Assembly (NCBI GenBank): GCA_027257055.1
Contig: JAPVLO010000623.1
Coordinates: 496,001-560,000 of the forward strand
DNA: 64,000 bases
Direction: 5' to 3'
From: Cephalopachus bancanus
Taxonomy: Eukaryota > Chordata > Mammalia > Primates > Tarsiidae
Position 1 is the first letter of the stretch; each line of letters opens with the position of its first letter. Shown here piece by piece: positions 48,397 to 59,479 of this stretch. The translations under genes were made by a program, and so were the position numbers. The notes below the pieces were generated by a model. That model ran no database searches, had not been told where the DNA came from, and saw nothing but the letters and a program-made list of their open reading frames with translations.

Positions 48397-48917
48397 ATTT
48401 TCAAAAAATAGAGCTGATGACAATTGTAGGGTTCCCCCCCACCTAACGTTAACATTTAAAAATAAGTGTTGGACTCTTTTTCTCAGATCAAGATCATACC
48501 TATGTTAATTTACAATTCATGCTTCAAGACATTTGCCAAATGCATTACTGATGCCTCTGATGAGAGGGGCCACTGGGTCGCATAGACTGATTTACAGCCT
48601 ACATACCATATTTAGTGCTTAGAGACCAAACGTGGAAGCCAAATGCACACCTAAAAAGTCTATGTGAATAGAGAAATGCTTCCTTCAGTGTTTGAAAAGT
48701 GCTAAACTGACAATGTAACAAATGCTGAGAAATCAACCATTCAACTTCCCATATACCTCAAGTTCCCAGAAATAGAGTTAATTCAATTCGGGCAAATCTA
48801 CAAGTTCTGTTTTTGTTACTATATTATCATTCCTGTTTAACACTCACTGTATTTGTATTTGCAACAAATAGGTGACACTGAATTTCATACTTTACTTTTC
48901 ACTTTTTCTTTTCTTTC
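48397..48917 (+). other. probable copied SUV39H2 3' UTR
   Basis: Sequence directly after the pseudogene stop, with no repeats until the next Alu. Likely 3' UTR of the retrotransposed mRNA. The poly(A) end is not visible before the Alu. Confidence 0.45.
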
Positions 48918-49207
48918 TTTTTTTTTTGGAGTTGGAGTTTCACTCTGTTGCCCAGGCTGGAGTGCAGTGGCACACTCACGGCCACCCCAGCATCGACCTG
49001 CTGGGCTCTGGTGATCCCTCCACCTCAGCCTTCCAAGTAGCCAAAACTATGGGCGCATGCTACCTTGTCTGACTAATATTTTATATATTGTAGAGACGAG
49101 ATCTCTCCAAGTTGCCCGGGCTAGTCTTGCACCCACGGGCTCAGGCAATCCACTTGCCTCGGTCTCCCAAAGTGCTGGGATTACAGGCTGAGCCACCGAG
49201 CACGGCC
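48918..49207 (-). mobile_element. Alu, antisense
   Basis: Reverse-complement Alu from ggagttggagtttcactctg to gctgagccaccgagcacggcc. Diverged from the youngest copies (tatattgtagagacgagatc). Confidence 0.9.
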
Positions 49208-49257
49208 TTCATTTTTTCATTAAAACATTGGCATCTTAAAAAATAGAATCATGTGAA

Positions 49258-49552
49258 CGCAGTCAGGTGGCTTATGCCTGTAATCCCAGCACTTTGAGAG
49301 GTCAAGACAAGAGGATCACTTGAGCCCACAAGTTTGAGACCAGTCTGGCCAGCATAGCACTTTTTGCCTCTACAAAATTTTTAAAACTAGCTGGGTGTGG
49401 TGGTGCCTACCTATAGTCCCAGTTACTCTGGAGGCTGAGGCAGAAGGATCGCCTGAGCCCAGGAGGTTGAGGTTGCACTGAACCAAGAATGTGCCACTGC
49501 AACTCCAGTCCGGGCAACAGACACTCCAACTCAAAAAAAAGAAAAAAAAAAA
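49258..49552 (+). mobile_element. Alu, older dimer
   Basis: cgcagtcaggtggcttatgc start, two arms, A-rich tail. It faces the antisense Alu about 50 bases to its left. Confidence 0.88.
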
Positions 49553-49707
49553 GGTTGCTGAGGAGAAACTATATGATGTCTCATTTTCTATATTAAGATA
49601 TTAATGAAATAAATTCTATCATTCAAAATTCATAAATCCTTTTAATAGTAACTAATGTATTAGAGAGGAAATAATATAATAAATTATGCAATTTAAATTT
49701 TATATGA
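49553..49707. other. ABCB7: short intronic spacer
   Basis: AT-rich, between two Alus, nothing recognised. Confidence 0.4.
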
Positions 49708-50012
49708 GCCAGGCTAGGTGGCTCAGCCTGTAATCCCGCACTTTGGGAGGCTGAGGTGAGTGGATTGCCTGAGCCCACGGGTTCGAGACCCACCTGGGCA
49801 ACTTGGCGAGACCTCATCTCTACAATAAATCAAAAATTAGCCAGGCGTGGTAGCGCACGTCTGTAGTTCCAGCTACTTGGAAGGTTGAGACGGAAGGATC
49901 GCCGGAGCCCAGCAGGTCGAGTCTGCGGTGACTGGGAGTGGCCACTGCACTCCAGTCTGGGCAACAGAGTAAGACTCCAACCCAAAAAAATAAATAAATA
50001 AAATAAAATAAA
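49708..50012 (+). mobile_element. strepsirrhine-type Alu
   Basis: gccaggctaggtggctcagc start, linker ctctacaataaatcaaaaa, tail (AAAT)n. Flanks attttatatga (49697-49707) and aatcttatatga (50011-50022). Confidence 0.9.
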
Positions 50013-50304
50013 TCTTATATGAAATCCTCCAATTTTAAGAAAAATTTTTATGTTTAAGGTGTTACTCTCTATTAATAGTGCTCTAGTAATTATTAGATAA
50101 GTATCATTAGAATTCAATGAACAATTATTGTGGGCCTAGTATCTGCTAGGGTCTGATTTACTCATATATAAGTACTTTTCACACAGAAGGTCGTAAATGA
50201 ATGAATGGCCTTGAAGGATGTCATTTATCCATAGTGGGGCTTAGTTTCCCCATCTGCAAAATTAGAAGGAGTAGATATGATATTCTCTAAAGCAGTACCC
50301 TGCA

Positions 50305-50470
50305 ATGATGGAAGAAACGTTCCATATCTATGTCGTCCAGTACAATAGCCAGTAGTCACATGTGGCTACCATGCCCTGAAATGTAGCTAATGCAACTAAG
50401 GAATTAAATTTTTAATTTAAATAACCACATGAAGCTAGTACCTACCATACTGCACTGGACAGGTCTGGGA
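50305..50470 (+). mobile_element. hAT-type short DNA transposon
   Basis: Same family as 41705-41888: agtcacatgtggctaccatg on the left, ccatactgcactggacag on the right. Confidence 0.65.
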
Positions 50471-52559
50471 CATGATCCTAGGTAAAAACTACATTTTACA
50501 GCAAATCTCAGTAATCACATACATGTAGGATTGTATATAAATATATACAAAAATACCAAAGTTCATAAAATAATACTTCCCTTAATAAGTAAAAAGCACT
50601 GATATTTTCTTTCGTATTCTACTGAATTTCATCTTTAAAAAGTACTAATCCAACCTACTAACACGATTTCATAAAACTGCTCTAAAGTTCCTTTCGCCAC
50701 GAAAATATTATCCTATATACTAATGACTGTCCTAAAAAGTATGCATTCAGTATTTATTTTGTAATCTCAATCAAAAGTCACTAATTAATTTGCAGGTGCC
50801 TCAGGTTATATCAGTTTTTACTTTGAAAGCTTTATAATCATTCCTTCATCTCCATGTTAAATCCATATTTTTTTTAAATGGCAAGAACCCCATGCCTTTG
50901 AAGGAAGTAGAAAACAAAGGTAACATCTTTCCCTTGTTTTCACACTTCGGAAATAGTAATTAAAAGAAATGGTAAGATGTAGAGAGTAGTGGATGGAAGT
51001 GGTGGGGATAGTGCTATGGAAAGAGAGAAGCTAAATGTTTATCGCCACTGCCTCCTCTAAAATTTCTGATGACTTCTCCATCATCATTCCCCTCATTCTT
51101 CCAACTTGAGAAAAATCCTATAAATGTTATCTTAACTTCACCTGCCTTACTGGAGAACTATAGAACAAAAATAGTTCCCAAGAGATCATGCGTTACAAAC
51201 CTTCAACTATAAAATACTTTAAAAACCTTAACAAAACTATCTAGATTTGCTTCTCTAGGTTAATCTTGTTACTTCCTGTCTTGAACTCCTCACTACAGCT
51301 AAACTAAATGCAGCTCTATAAAAGGTTCCTACTCTCTCTTACTTGTGGACTTTTGCACATGTTATTCCCTATTTAACTAGCTAACTTCTAATTTTTTAGG
51401 TCTTGGCTTAAACATCAGTTACTCAAGGCAATTTTCCCCACTTTAAGATTAAACTTAATTACTCTCATGTATACTTTTCTAGTATCTTCTCCCATCATTA
51501 CACAGTTCTACTGTACTTTAATTGCCTGTTAATTTATCTATTTACCCTACTAGATTTTATGGTCTTTAAAGACACGGCTTATATTTTATTTTGCTCACTT
51601 CTGTAAAGGTGCTCAATAATTAATAAATGAATGATGAATCTAATTTCACTAGCCTTCCTCAAGCTTAGTGTCATTCCCTATTCTCCCTGCTTGGAGTGTG
51701 CCCCCCTGTTCTATCACCAGCATGAAATCCTTTTCATAATCTGGTCCTTAACTATCACTATGTCCTCTGGCTTCCTAGAGCCTTTATTGTTAAGACTGTC
51801 CATTTGCTATTTAACCTATCACTCTGTTTTTGTTATTTTTGTAATGCAATGATCCAGTCTCCTTAGATAAACTGTAAAATCCTTGAAGGCATAACTATGT
51901 TTCCCTTGGTACTCCATTATCCAGCACCATGCTATGCACAAGGCAGACATTAAATATTTGTTGACAAAGAATCAATATTTAAGAAGTTGTTTCTCATGCA
52001 AAGCTGACAATACTTTAAAGTGATATTGACGAACAAGTGGTGGCAATTAAACATTTTGTAAATATAGAAAATAGTAAAATATACCAAAGTACAGAAAGTA
52101 CAAATAATTTTTTAAGAACTGTTCTTCAGTGCTAGGTAATAATGTCCTCAAATACTAAGAGGCACTGTAAGTTAAGGATAAGTAGCCTTATGGCTTCTCT
52201 AATGTGGCCTGTGCCCACAGAATACCACTGTATTTTCAGATCAAAGGACAATCATATTTATATATGAATTCGGGGCGGTCTGTTTTGGAAAGATAAGTAT
52301 GGTTTCGTCCTATCAAGGAGTACGCCTGTCAACAAAGGAGTTAACTGACGCCACTTGTTTATAGGTAGCTTACTGTCATCTTCCAGTGCCCTCCAAATTG
52401 CTAATTCCGAATGAGTAAAATCTGAACCACAGGCACACTGATCCAAATTCCATTACTAACTTTGGAAAGTAACCCAATCTTCCTTACAATTTACAAAGGT
52501 AAGTAGGCTGGGAATGGTATCTCTTAACGTCAGAGAAAAACTGTAAATCCTGCAAGACT
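50471..52559. other. ABCB7: intron 1 sequence next to the promoter, L2 remnants
   Basis: 51540-51625 and 51640-51965 resemble L2 3' ends (taaactgtaaaatccttgaa and ttaaatatttgttgacaaag). 52260-52500 is of mixed composition without repeats and may be intronic regulatory sequence; that is a guess from position only. Confidence 0.45.
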
Positions 52560-53110
52560 AGCCCCCCAGGTGCCCTCTGCCCGGAACCTCCCGCCCCGCT
52601 CCTCTTAGCTGTTCCCAAAGGTGTTCTTGACCCCTTCCTCAAGTTACTAACCCTAATTTACTTAATTTGCTGCTGCTCCGAGTTAGCCCTCAGAAACTTT
52701 CTTCTTGGTGCTCTCTCTGACCCGAGGTCACGAGAGCAACCTTTTCCCTACAGGTTTCCTTGTCCTTCTCCCTACTCTTCCATGTGAACGGCAGCTCACC
52801 CGGTAGATTCGAGCAGCTGCTGAGGCGCCAATCCGACGTGACCTCCACTGTTGACTTGTGACGCGGACTGAGACTAGAGACCGGATCAGAATCGCCGAGA
52901 GCTGGCGCTTTTCGAAAGCAGCCACCGCGGCTGCCCAGCGCCAAGAATGTATCGCGAGCAGCGCCATCTTGGGCAAGGAAAGAGGAACCGAGAGAAGAGG
53001 ATTGTGGGACACTGGCAGACCAAACTCAGTTACCTTAATCCTCTCTTCCCTCCCGGTCGTTTTCCCAAAGCCGAAACCGGAAATAGCTTCTATTTGAAGG
53101 TTCGGATGAT
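52560..53110 (-). promoter_or_regulatory. ABCB7: ABCB7 CpG-rich promoter and 5' UTR
   Basis: The only strongly CpG-enriched single-copy stretch in the window (52790-53110). It holds ETS/GABP-type CCGGAAAT on the plus strand (53077-53084) about 110 bases upstream of the ATG, and a YY1-type CAAGATGGCG overlapping the ATG. No TATA box is placed convincingly, as expected for a housekeeping mitochondrial gene. The transcription start is unknown. Confidence 0.75.
52800..52967 (-). CDS. ABCB7: ABCB7 exon 1 (coding part), mitochondrial presequence
   Basis: 168 coding bases, 56 codons, from ATG (52965-52967) to CGG|GTGAGC. It encodes [20 protein letters not shown] at the N-terminus, against human [20 protein letters not shown], then [14 protein letters not shown] and a more diverged, Arg-rich part ending ARIYR. 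This is an amphipathic, acid-poor mitochondrial targeting sequence, to be cleaved after import. The ATG context is AAGATGG (A at -3, G at +4). The start is chosen by homology; the frame stays open upstream to another ATG at 53117, which would add 50 residues with no known counterpart. Phase 0 at the donor, matching exon 2. Confidence 0.95.
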
Positions 53111-55767
53111 TCGACATAACCTCTTTTTTCTTCTAGGACCGAGGTTTGATTGTTTTTCTTACACAGACGGGAATATTGGAATAACATTGTCTTTCTTTTC
53201 CTAGTGTACCAGGTAAAATACAGGATATCCAGTTAAATTTGAATTTCAAATAAACGACGAATCTTTTTTAGTGCAAATATGTCTCAGATATTGTATCTGT
53301 TAAATCTAGCAACGCTATTTTTGCCATCATTCCATTTTCTTACCTCTAACTCAACGCCACGCCCCACTCTATTTTCCCTATGCATATTCTTATCTCCACT
53401 CTCCTCTTCACTAACGTCTGTAAGCGCTTTTACTTTGTTGATTGTTCTCTTTCGCTCAAACCTTGGGGCAGTTTTCCTTTGGTCTGTTGCTCTTGGGACG
53501 GATACACACACACACCACAGATATCTTTACTCTGTTAATTTGGCTCTTTTTTAGTTTCTACAGCATCCCTAATTACTGAAAAACTGCTAGATTTGCTGTA
53601 GAGAAGTCCGTGTTTAAAAACAGGTTTATATTCTTTTGTCACCCTTATCAAACAAAATAATGTCAAAAAATGTTTACGGTTACCAGGAAAACTGCATTTC
53701 CAAGTGTAAATGTTACCTGAAACCCTGGAGACAATGTAGTTGCAATTTTATATTAATTGCTACAACAATCTCAAATCTTTCACATGAGGCAAATAATTAT
53801 GAACTGATAAAAAGGCACTGTGGACTAATAAGTCTGATGAAAACAGACAAAAGATGCATAACCCATGCAGTTATTATAATTGCTTACTTTGTTCCGAGAT
53901 TCATATTACAGTCTCAAGTTCCCAGGGAAGGAAATGCTCGAGCTAGTTATTAAAAAAAAAAAAAAAAAAAGATTTCAGGTTGAAGAGGTTAATGGGAATT
54001 CCATGTAAAGAAGATGGCATGTTAAAAGCAAGAAAACCTAAGGAAATATATTCAAGCTCAGGAATCTATGGAATGTATGGCAAAGTAGTAGGAGATGAGT
54101 CTGGGTGAACAGAGACCTGATGGTGAAGGGCCTTCTATTTCGTTCTGAGATATTAGTACTTTATCCTGTAGACATTGAAGGATTTTAATCAAGAGAGTAG
54201 CATGATCAGATTTATATGTCCATTAAGCCACTCTGCCTTAAGTGAGAAGGTTGGATTGGAGGGAGTTCAGATTGAAGTCATGAAGTGAATGCTATAGTTC
54301 AGTTATAAAATAAAGTCCTGAACCTGGCAGTAGCAGTGGCAGTAGATTGAGTTCGAGGATATTAAGGAGATAAAATTGACAAGATTTAGTGACTAATTGG
54401 ATGTTTCTAGCTTATTGTCTTATTGACAGTAGATCAGTAATGGTCTTTTTATTAATGATTGTATTATCATCAATAAATATTTATTCAGCATCTAATCTGT
54501 ATTAGACAGCAACAATCTACATTAGGGAAATCCTAGACCCTATCTATTATTTCTATTATGGCTGAATATAGTCGCTAAATCTTACTACTCAGTTAAGATA
54601 TTGTCCAGTGATACTCTAATTTTTAAAAATTTAAGAACCCATGCAATGTATATTTTGTGAGTGATTGTCAGATATAATATTATGAAATAATATCTTAATT
54701 TTTTTATTCTTTCAGAAATACATTATCTTGCTAAATTCTAACCGTTTTCTGAATCCTGTAGGTGTTATTACCTGTCCCTAGTAGATAAACAGGACCAGAG
54801 CCAGGTGGTGATAGAGCCAAAACTAGAACCATGGTATTCTGGCTGCTATTGTACTGTTATATTCACTAGAAGATGTTGCCTACACTCAAATATGAGATTT
54901 AACTTACGTCTCTTGAGGTCATATAGAGTCACATCTTAAATTGGGAAATACTTCAGGATTCTGAAAAGCCTACACCTGACCCAACAGATGATTTCTCAGA
55001 ATTCTTGAGAAGTTTTATTATGATTGCCTACAAGCATTGACATGGAATAACAGTTAAGTCTTAAAATGCAGTCAATATAGTTTTTCCAAAAGTAGTGCTC
55101 TGATTTAAAAATGTGAATAACATTGGAATATCCAAGGAGCTGCTCTGTAATGAGCTAAAGTGAAGCAAACATTTATTTACCAAATAAGCCAAAAATTTTT
55201 TTCAGGACAACCAGAAATAGAACATGAAGCATAGTAGGAGTTGCACATTGCTGGGGAACAGCAGCAACAGGTGGACCAACTTGGTCTGCAACAAATTAAC
55301 ACTTATGTGTGTCTGACATAAATTGAAGAGACAGAGGCACACACAATAAAAGCTGCTATAGATAGCTGCTACACTGTAGATCACATGACAGCACTTTATG
55401 TATGCAATAATTATACCTAAATGTGTATAGTATTTTGTAATTTACAACATACTTTTCTGTACCTTAATCATCACATCAACCCTGGAGGATAGATATTATT
55501 TATTAATATTCCAATATTTATGAATACACTGAGGCTGATATTCATTGTGACTGAACAGAGGACACAGAGCAAATGGGATAGAGATCAAATCTAGGTTTTA
55601 TAACAAATATAGTGCTCTTTTCACTTAATTACACCTGAAATGTTGAAGAAACACTTCAGTAATTTAAGAAGACTACAGTAGTTTTCTCTCTGTTTCAAAA
55701 AATGCCAGAATTTATTCTCACCCCAGGACCTCTCTGGAACATCTTTCCTGTGGTTTTATTTCTTTTC
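53111..55767. other. upstream flank of ABCB7
   Basis: Contains a CA-run at 53505-53520, a pure A20 run near 53950, an ancient unnamed repeat (54060-54340, 'atggtgaagggccttctatt'), and MIR-like sequence at 54470-54850 and 55425-55610 (ggaggatagatattatttat). Open frames are short and unlike known proteins. No gene recognised. Confidence 0.5.
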
Positions 55768-56052
55768 TTTTTTTTTGAGTTGGAGTCTCACTTGGTCGCC
55801 CAGACTGGAGTGCAGTGGCTGCTCCCGGCCACTGCAGCCTCGCCTGCTGGGCTCCGGCGATCCTTCCGCCTCAGCCTTCCTAGTAGCCGGAATTACAGAC
55901 ATGTGCTACCACGCCCGGCTGATTTTTGATTTATTGTAGAGATGAGGTCTCGCCAAGTTGCCCAGGCGGGTTTCGAAACCGCGGGCTCAGGCAATCCACT
56001 CACCTCAGCCTCCCAAAGGCGCGGGATTACAGGCTGAGCCACCGAGCCCTGC
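55768..56052 (-). mobile_element. strepsirrhine-type Alu, antisense
   Basis: PolyT, reverse-complement Alu to gctgagccaccgagccctgc. It is flanked by tatttctttt-like repeats on both sides. Confidence 0.9.
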
Positions 56053-56290
56053 TATTTCTTTTTTTTAATGACTAACTTTTTCTTGTCATTCAAGTCTTAA
56101 CTCAAATGTCACCTGCTTAGAGAAGCTTTCCAAGTGTACCTTGTCTAAAGAAGCCCTCTCTGTTACATTGCCTTGTGATATTTCCCTTAAAGTCTTTTTA
56201 TTCAAAATGTGATCCATGAACCACCAACATTGCATAATCTGGGAAGATATTAGAAATGCAGAATCTTTTCTAGTTATTTTGAACAATACA

Positions 56291-56451
56291 GGCTGGGCAT
56301 GATAGCTCACATCTGTATTCCCAGCACTTTGGGAAGCTGAGGTAGGAAGATTGCTTGAGGCCAGGAGTTTGAGACCAGCCTGGGCAACATAATGATACCC
56401 TGTCTCTACAAAAAATTTAAAAAAATTTTTTTAAACTATACTATTATTGTT
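56291..56451 (+). mobile_element. Alu left-arm monomer
   Basis: ggctgggcatgatagctcac to gatacc, A-rich end. The next Alu is inserted at its tail. Confidence 0.75.
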
Positions 56452-56749
56452 GGCCAGGCATGGTGGCTCATGCCTGTAATCTCAGCACGTTGGGAGGCCA
56501 AAGCAGGAAAGTTGCTTGAGCCCAGGAGTTTGAGACCAGCCTGGGCAACATAGCTAGATATCATCTTTACAAAAAAAAATAAAATAACTGGGCATGGTGG
56601 TGCGTGCCCGTAGTATCAGCTATACAGGAGACTGAGGCAGAAGGATGATTGCTTGAGCCCAGGAGGTCAAGGCTGCAGTGGTCCCACCACTTCACTCCAG
56701 CTTGGGTGACAGAGTGAGACCCTGACTCAAACAAATAAATAAATAAATG
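56452..56749 (+). mobile_element. Alu, older dimer
   Basis: ggccaggcatggtggctcat start, right arm to gtgagaccctgactc, (AAAT)n tail. Confidence 0.88.
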
Positions 56750-56985
56750 ATAAGTATAGTCGCTCTACTATACTATCCAATACTAGCTCTTATTCCTTCT
56801 AACTGTATGTTTGCACCCATTAGCCAGTTTCTTTTCATCCTCCCTCCCTTCTACCCTTTCCAGCCTCTAATAATCACCATTCTATTCTCTACCTCCATGA
56901 AATCCACTTTTTTAGCTCCTACATATGAGTGGGAACATGTGGCATTTGTCTTTTTATGCCTGACTGATTTCACTCTGAGCAGCAC
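56750..56985 (-). mobile_element. old L1 3' fragment, antisense
   Basis: Wording such as tacatatgagtgggaacatg and gcctgactgatttcactctg is the antisense end of L1 ORF2 and 3' UTR. Confidence 0.7.
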
Positions 56986-57299
56986 TTTTAGAGCACCCAT
57001 CACTTTCTGAAACTAACTTCTTTATTTTTCATGTACTTTTAATATTAGGAAATATTTAATAATAACTGAAAATTACAAAGGTAAATGTAATTAGCATCAT
57101 GTACCCACAACCCAGCTTAGTTATAGCTGAACATTTTACCCTATTTGCTATAGTTATTAAAAATAATACTTTAGTTGAGGACTCCTGTATTACCCCTTTC
57201 TAACCCTAGTCTCTTTGTCTTTATGGATTAATTCCTGTCTTATTCCTCTATGCTATTTTGGTGGAGTCTGTAAAGTAAAAGAGGTTAATAGGTTTTATT
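56986..57299. other. flank with probable L1M 3' remnant
   Basis: 57090-57190 (catgtacccacaacccagct) resembles an ancient L1 3' region. The rest is unassigned. Confidence 0.4.
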
Positions 57300-57433
57300 A
57301 ATCAACTATGAATATCTGGAGGTTTTACATGTTTCTATGAGACTTGTATAAACTTAATACCAAATATGGACAAGGACCATACAAGAAAATTATAGGTCAA
57401 TCTTACTTGTGAATATAAATGAAAAACTTTTTT

Positions 57434-57721
57434 CTCAGCGGCTCAGCCTGTAATCCCACTCTTTGGGAGGCCGAGGTGAGTGAATTGCCTGAGCCCGCGG
57501 GTTCGAGACCCGCCTGGGCAACTTGGAGAGACCTCATCTCTACAATAAATTAAAAAAAACTAGCCGGGCGTGGTAGCACACCCCTGTAGCTCCAGCTACT
57601 TGGAAGGCTGAGGCGGAAGGATCGCCAGAGCCCAGCAGGTCGAGGCTGCAGTGGCCGGGAGCATGCCACTGCACTCCAGTCTGGGCGACTGAGTGAGATT
57701 CCAACTCAAAAAAAAAAAAAA
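57434..57721 (+). mobile_element. strepsirrhine-type Alu, few bases 5'-truncated
   Basis: Starts at tcagcggctcagcctgtaat. Hairpin GCGGGTTCGAGACCCGC at 57497-57513. Target duplication gaaaaactttttt (57421-57433 and 57722-57734), exact. Confidence 0.92.
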
Positions 57722-57811
57722 GAAAAACTTTTTTAAAGTAGTGTGCTCAATAAGCAGTGTATTTTTAAAAAAACAAACATCAGAACGAAGTAGGCTTTTA
57801 TCCCCAGAAAC

Positions 57812-57938
57812 GGCCAGGTGCAGTGCTTTGGACCTGTAATCCCAGGTACTCAGGAAGCTAAGGTGGGAGGTGTGATACGGTGGCTCGCTTGAGCCCAGGA
57901 ATTCAAGGCTGCAGTGAGCTACGGTTGTGCTCCACTCA
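57812..57938 (+). mobile_element. Alu fragment with internal deletion
   Basis: ggccaggtgcagtgctttgg, then right-arm-type wording to ggctgcagtgagctacggtt. The junction between arms is lost. Confidence 0.65.
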
Positions 57939-58470
57939 ATGTTCTGTGGCTATTGGGAGTAGTTTACCTACATGTCCCTTATATCAAGTTGTTAATTGTC
58001 CCTATGCTAGACAAATTTTAAAGAATAGATATAATAGAAAAAAAAATTCAGAAAAGATATTAAATAAAATTCAACACCCATTCAATATTTTAAAACTCTT
58101 AGTTAACTAGATATCTTCTCCAGTAAACAATATCTCGTCTGTCCAAAAAATGTATTTCACTCATTACACTTAATAATGACACTTTGTTAGTGTTCTTCTT
58201 AAAGGTGGAAATATTCCAAAGATGCCCACTTAGCTCACTGCTATTTGACATTGTTTTCGTGGAAGTAATGGTCAATGCAATGAGATAGGAAATGGAAGCA
58301 AAAGGTATAAAAATTGAAAGAAAGAAAATAGTAGTTATTTGTAGGTTATATAATTTTCCAGATAAAAAAGATAATCTATGTATAAACTAATAAAACATGA
58401 TAAGAGAGTTAAACATGGTTGCTAAATAGAAAACCAGCTCAAAATAATCAGTACTCTATAGAGGATATCA

Positions 58471-58595
58471 AAAAGGTTTTAATTTTCTGCACTTTTACTA
58501 CTTATTTGTGTGCTTGTTTTGTGTTAAAATGTCTCACTATGAATGCGGATTTCTCCATTTCTCCTTATAATTTGGTCAACTATTGTTTTCTTCTT
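58471..58595. other. short unassigned spacer
   Basis: AT-rich, nothing recognised. Confidence 0.4.
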
Positions 58596-58744
58596 TTTTA
58601 TATTTTATTTTAAAGATGTGGGACACAATTCAGGACTAGGTATACAAGTGGACATCATACAGGTAAAGTTTGGGCTTCCCTTTGGTCCCCACTTTGCATG
58701 GCTTGAGATCAGGTATCCTAACTAATGTTTTGTCCTCTCCCCAG
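58596..58744 (-). mobile_element. L1 3' UTR fragment, antisense
   Basis: T-rich start, then aagatgtgggacacaattca, a variant of the TGTGGGGTACA end. Severely 5'-truncated. Confidence 0.65.
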
Positions 58745-59260
58745 TTGTTTTCTATATTAAGTTGATATTGTGAAGTTCATACAGGTTCATTATCATTATA
58801 TCTTCGTGGGTGATAAGAAATTATCATTAAGTCATTTCCCATTTATTTATATTGCTAATTTTTACCATAAATTATTTTTTGTCTAATGCTGATATTGCTG
58901 TCTCCTATCCCTTTATTGTTAGCCTTTTTGTGTGGTTATGTTTTAGAGTGTCTTTTATAAGCAATATACATCTAGATTTTGTTTTTCTATCCAATCTAAG
59001 AACCTCTTTTAATAGAGACCTATGATTAATTTACATGTATATATTAATTATAAACATATTTGGGCCTGTTTATATCATATTATTTTATTTCATTTTTGCT
59101 ACAGTTTTTATTTAATTCTTTTTCCCTCCTTTTCTGCCTTTAGATGAATTCATTTTCTTCTCTTACTGGTTTAAAAGTTATAGGTATTATTCACATTCTT
59201 TCGGTGACTGCATTTATAATATTAAAGGTACTTATTTTACTATACATTTTTCTTTCTTTT
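58745..59260 (-). mobile_element. old L1M fragment, antisense
   Basis: Antisense of the L1 ORF2 endonuclease region, recognised by ttttataagcaatatacatc followed by taatttacatgtatat. Low conservation. Confidence 0.45.
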
Positions 59261-59479
59261 TTTAATCAATATTTTTTATTATGATATTGTGGGGTACAGT
59301 TAAGGGTTAGGTATACAAATATGCTTTGTTCAGGCACCCTTGTTGATAAGAGGTGTCTCCCCGTCCTTAGACAGATATTTACTACCATTAGTCCCATCTC
59401 CCTTCCCCTCCCCCACCATAGTTTCCCACCACTGTCAGTCATTTTCTTATATATTACGTTGAATGTTCAAGGTCCACTA

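Larger units (their letters stand above)
57300..58470 (+). mobile_element. old L1M ORF2 fragment split by two Alus
   Basis: Sense ORF2 wording at 57355-57433 (aaatatggacaaggaccata), again at 57735-57811 and 57940-58470 (aagatgcccacttagctcac). The catalytic region is decayed. Confidence 0.6.

Noticed and set aside
52858..53204. Divergent plus-strand gene from the ABCB7 promoter
   Set aside because: The plus-strand frames there mirror ABCB7 exon 1 in GC-rich DNA, lack recognisable similarity and have no clear splice donors. A non-coding divergent transcript cannot be excluded.
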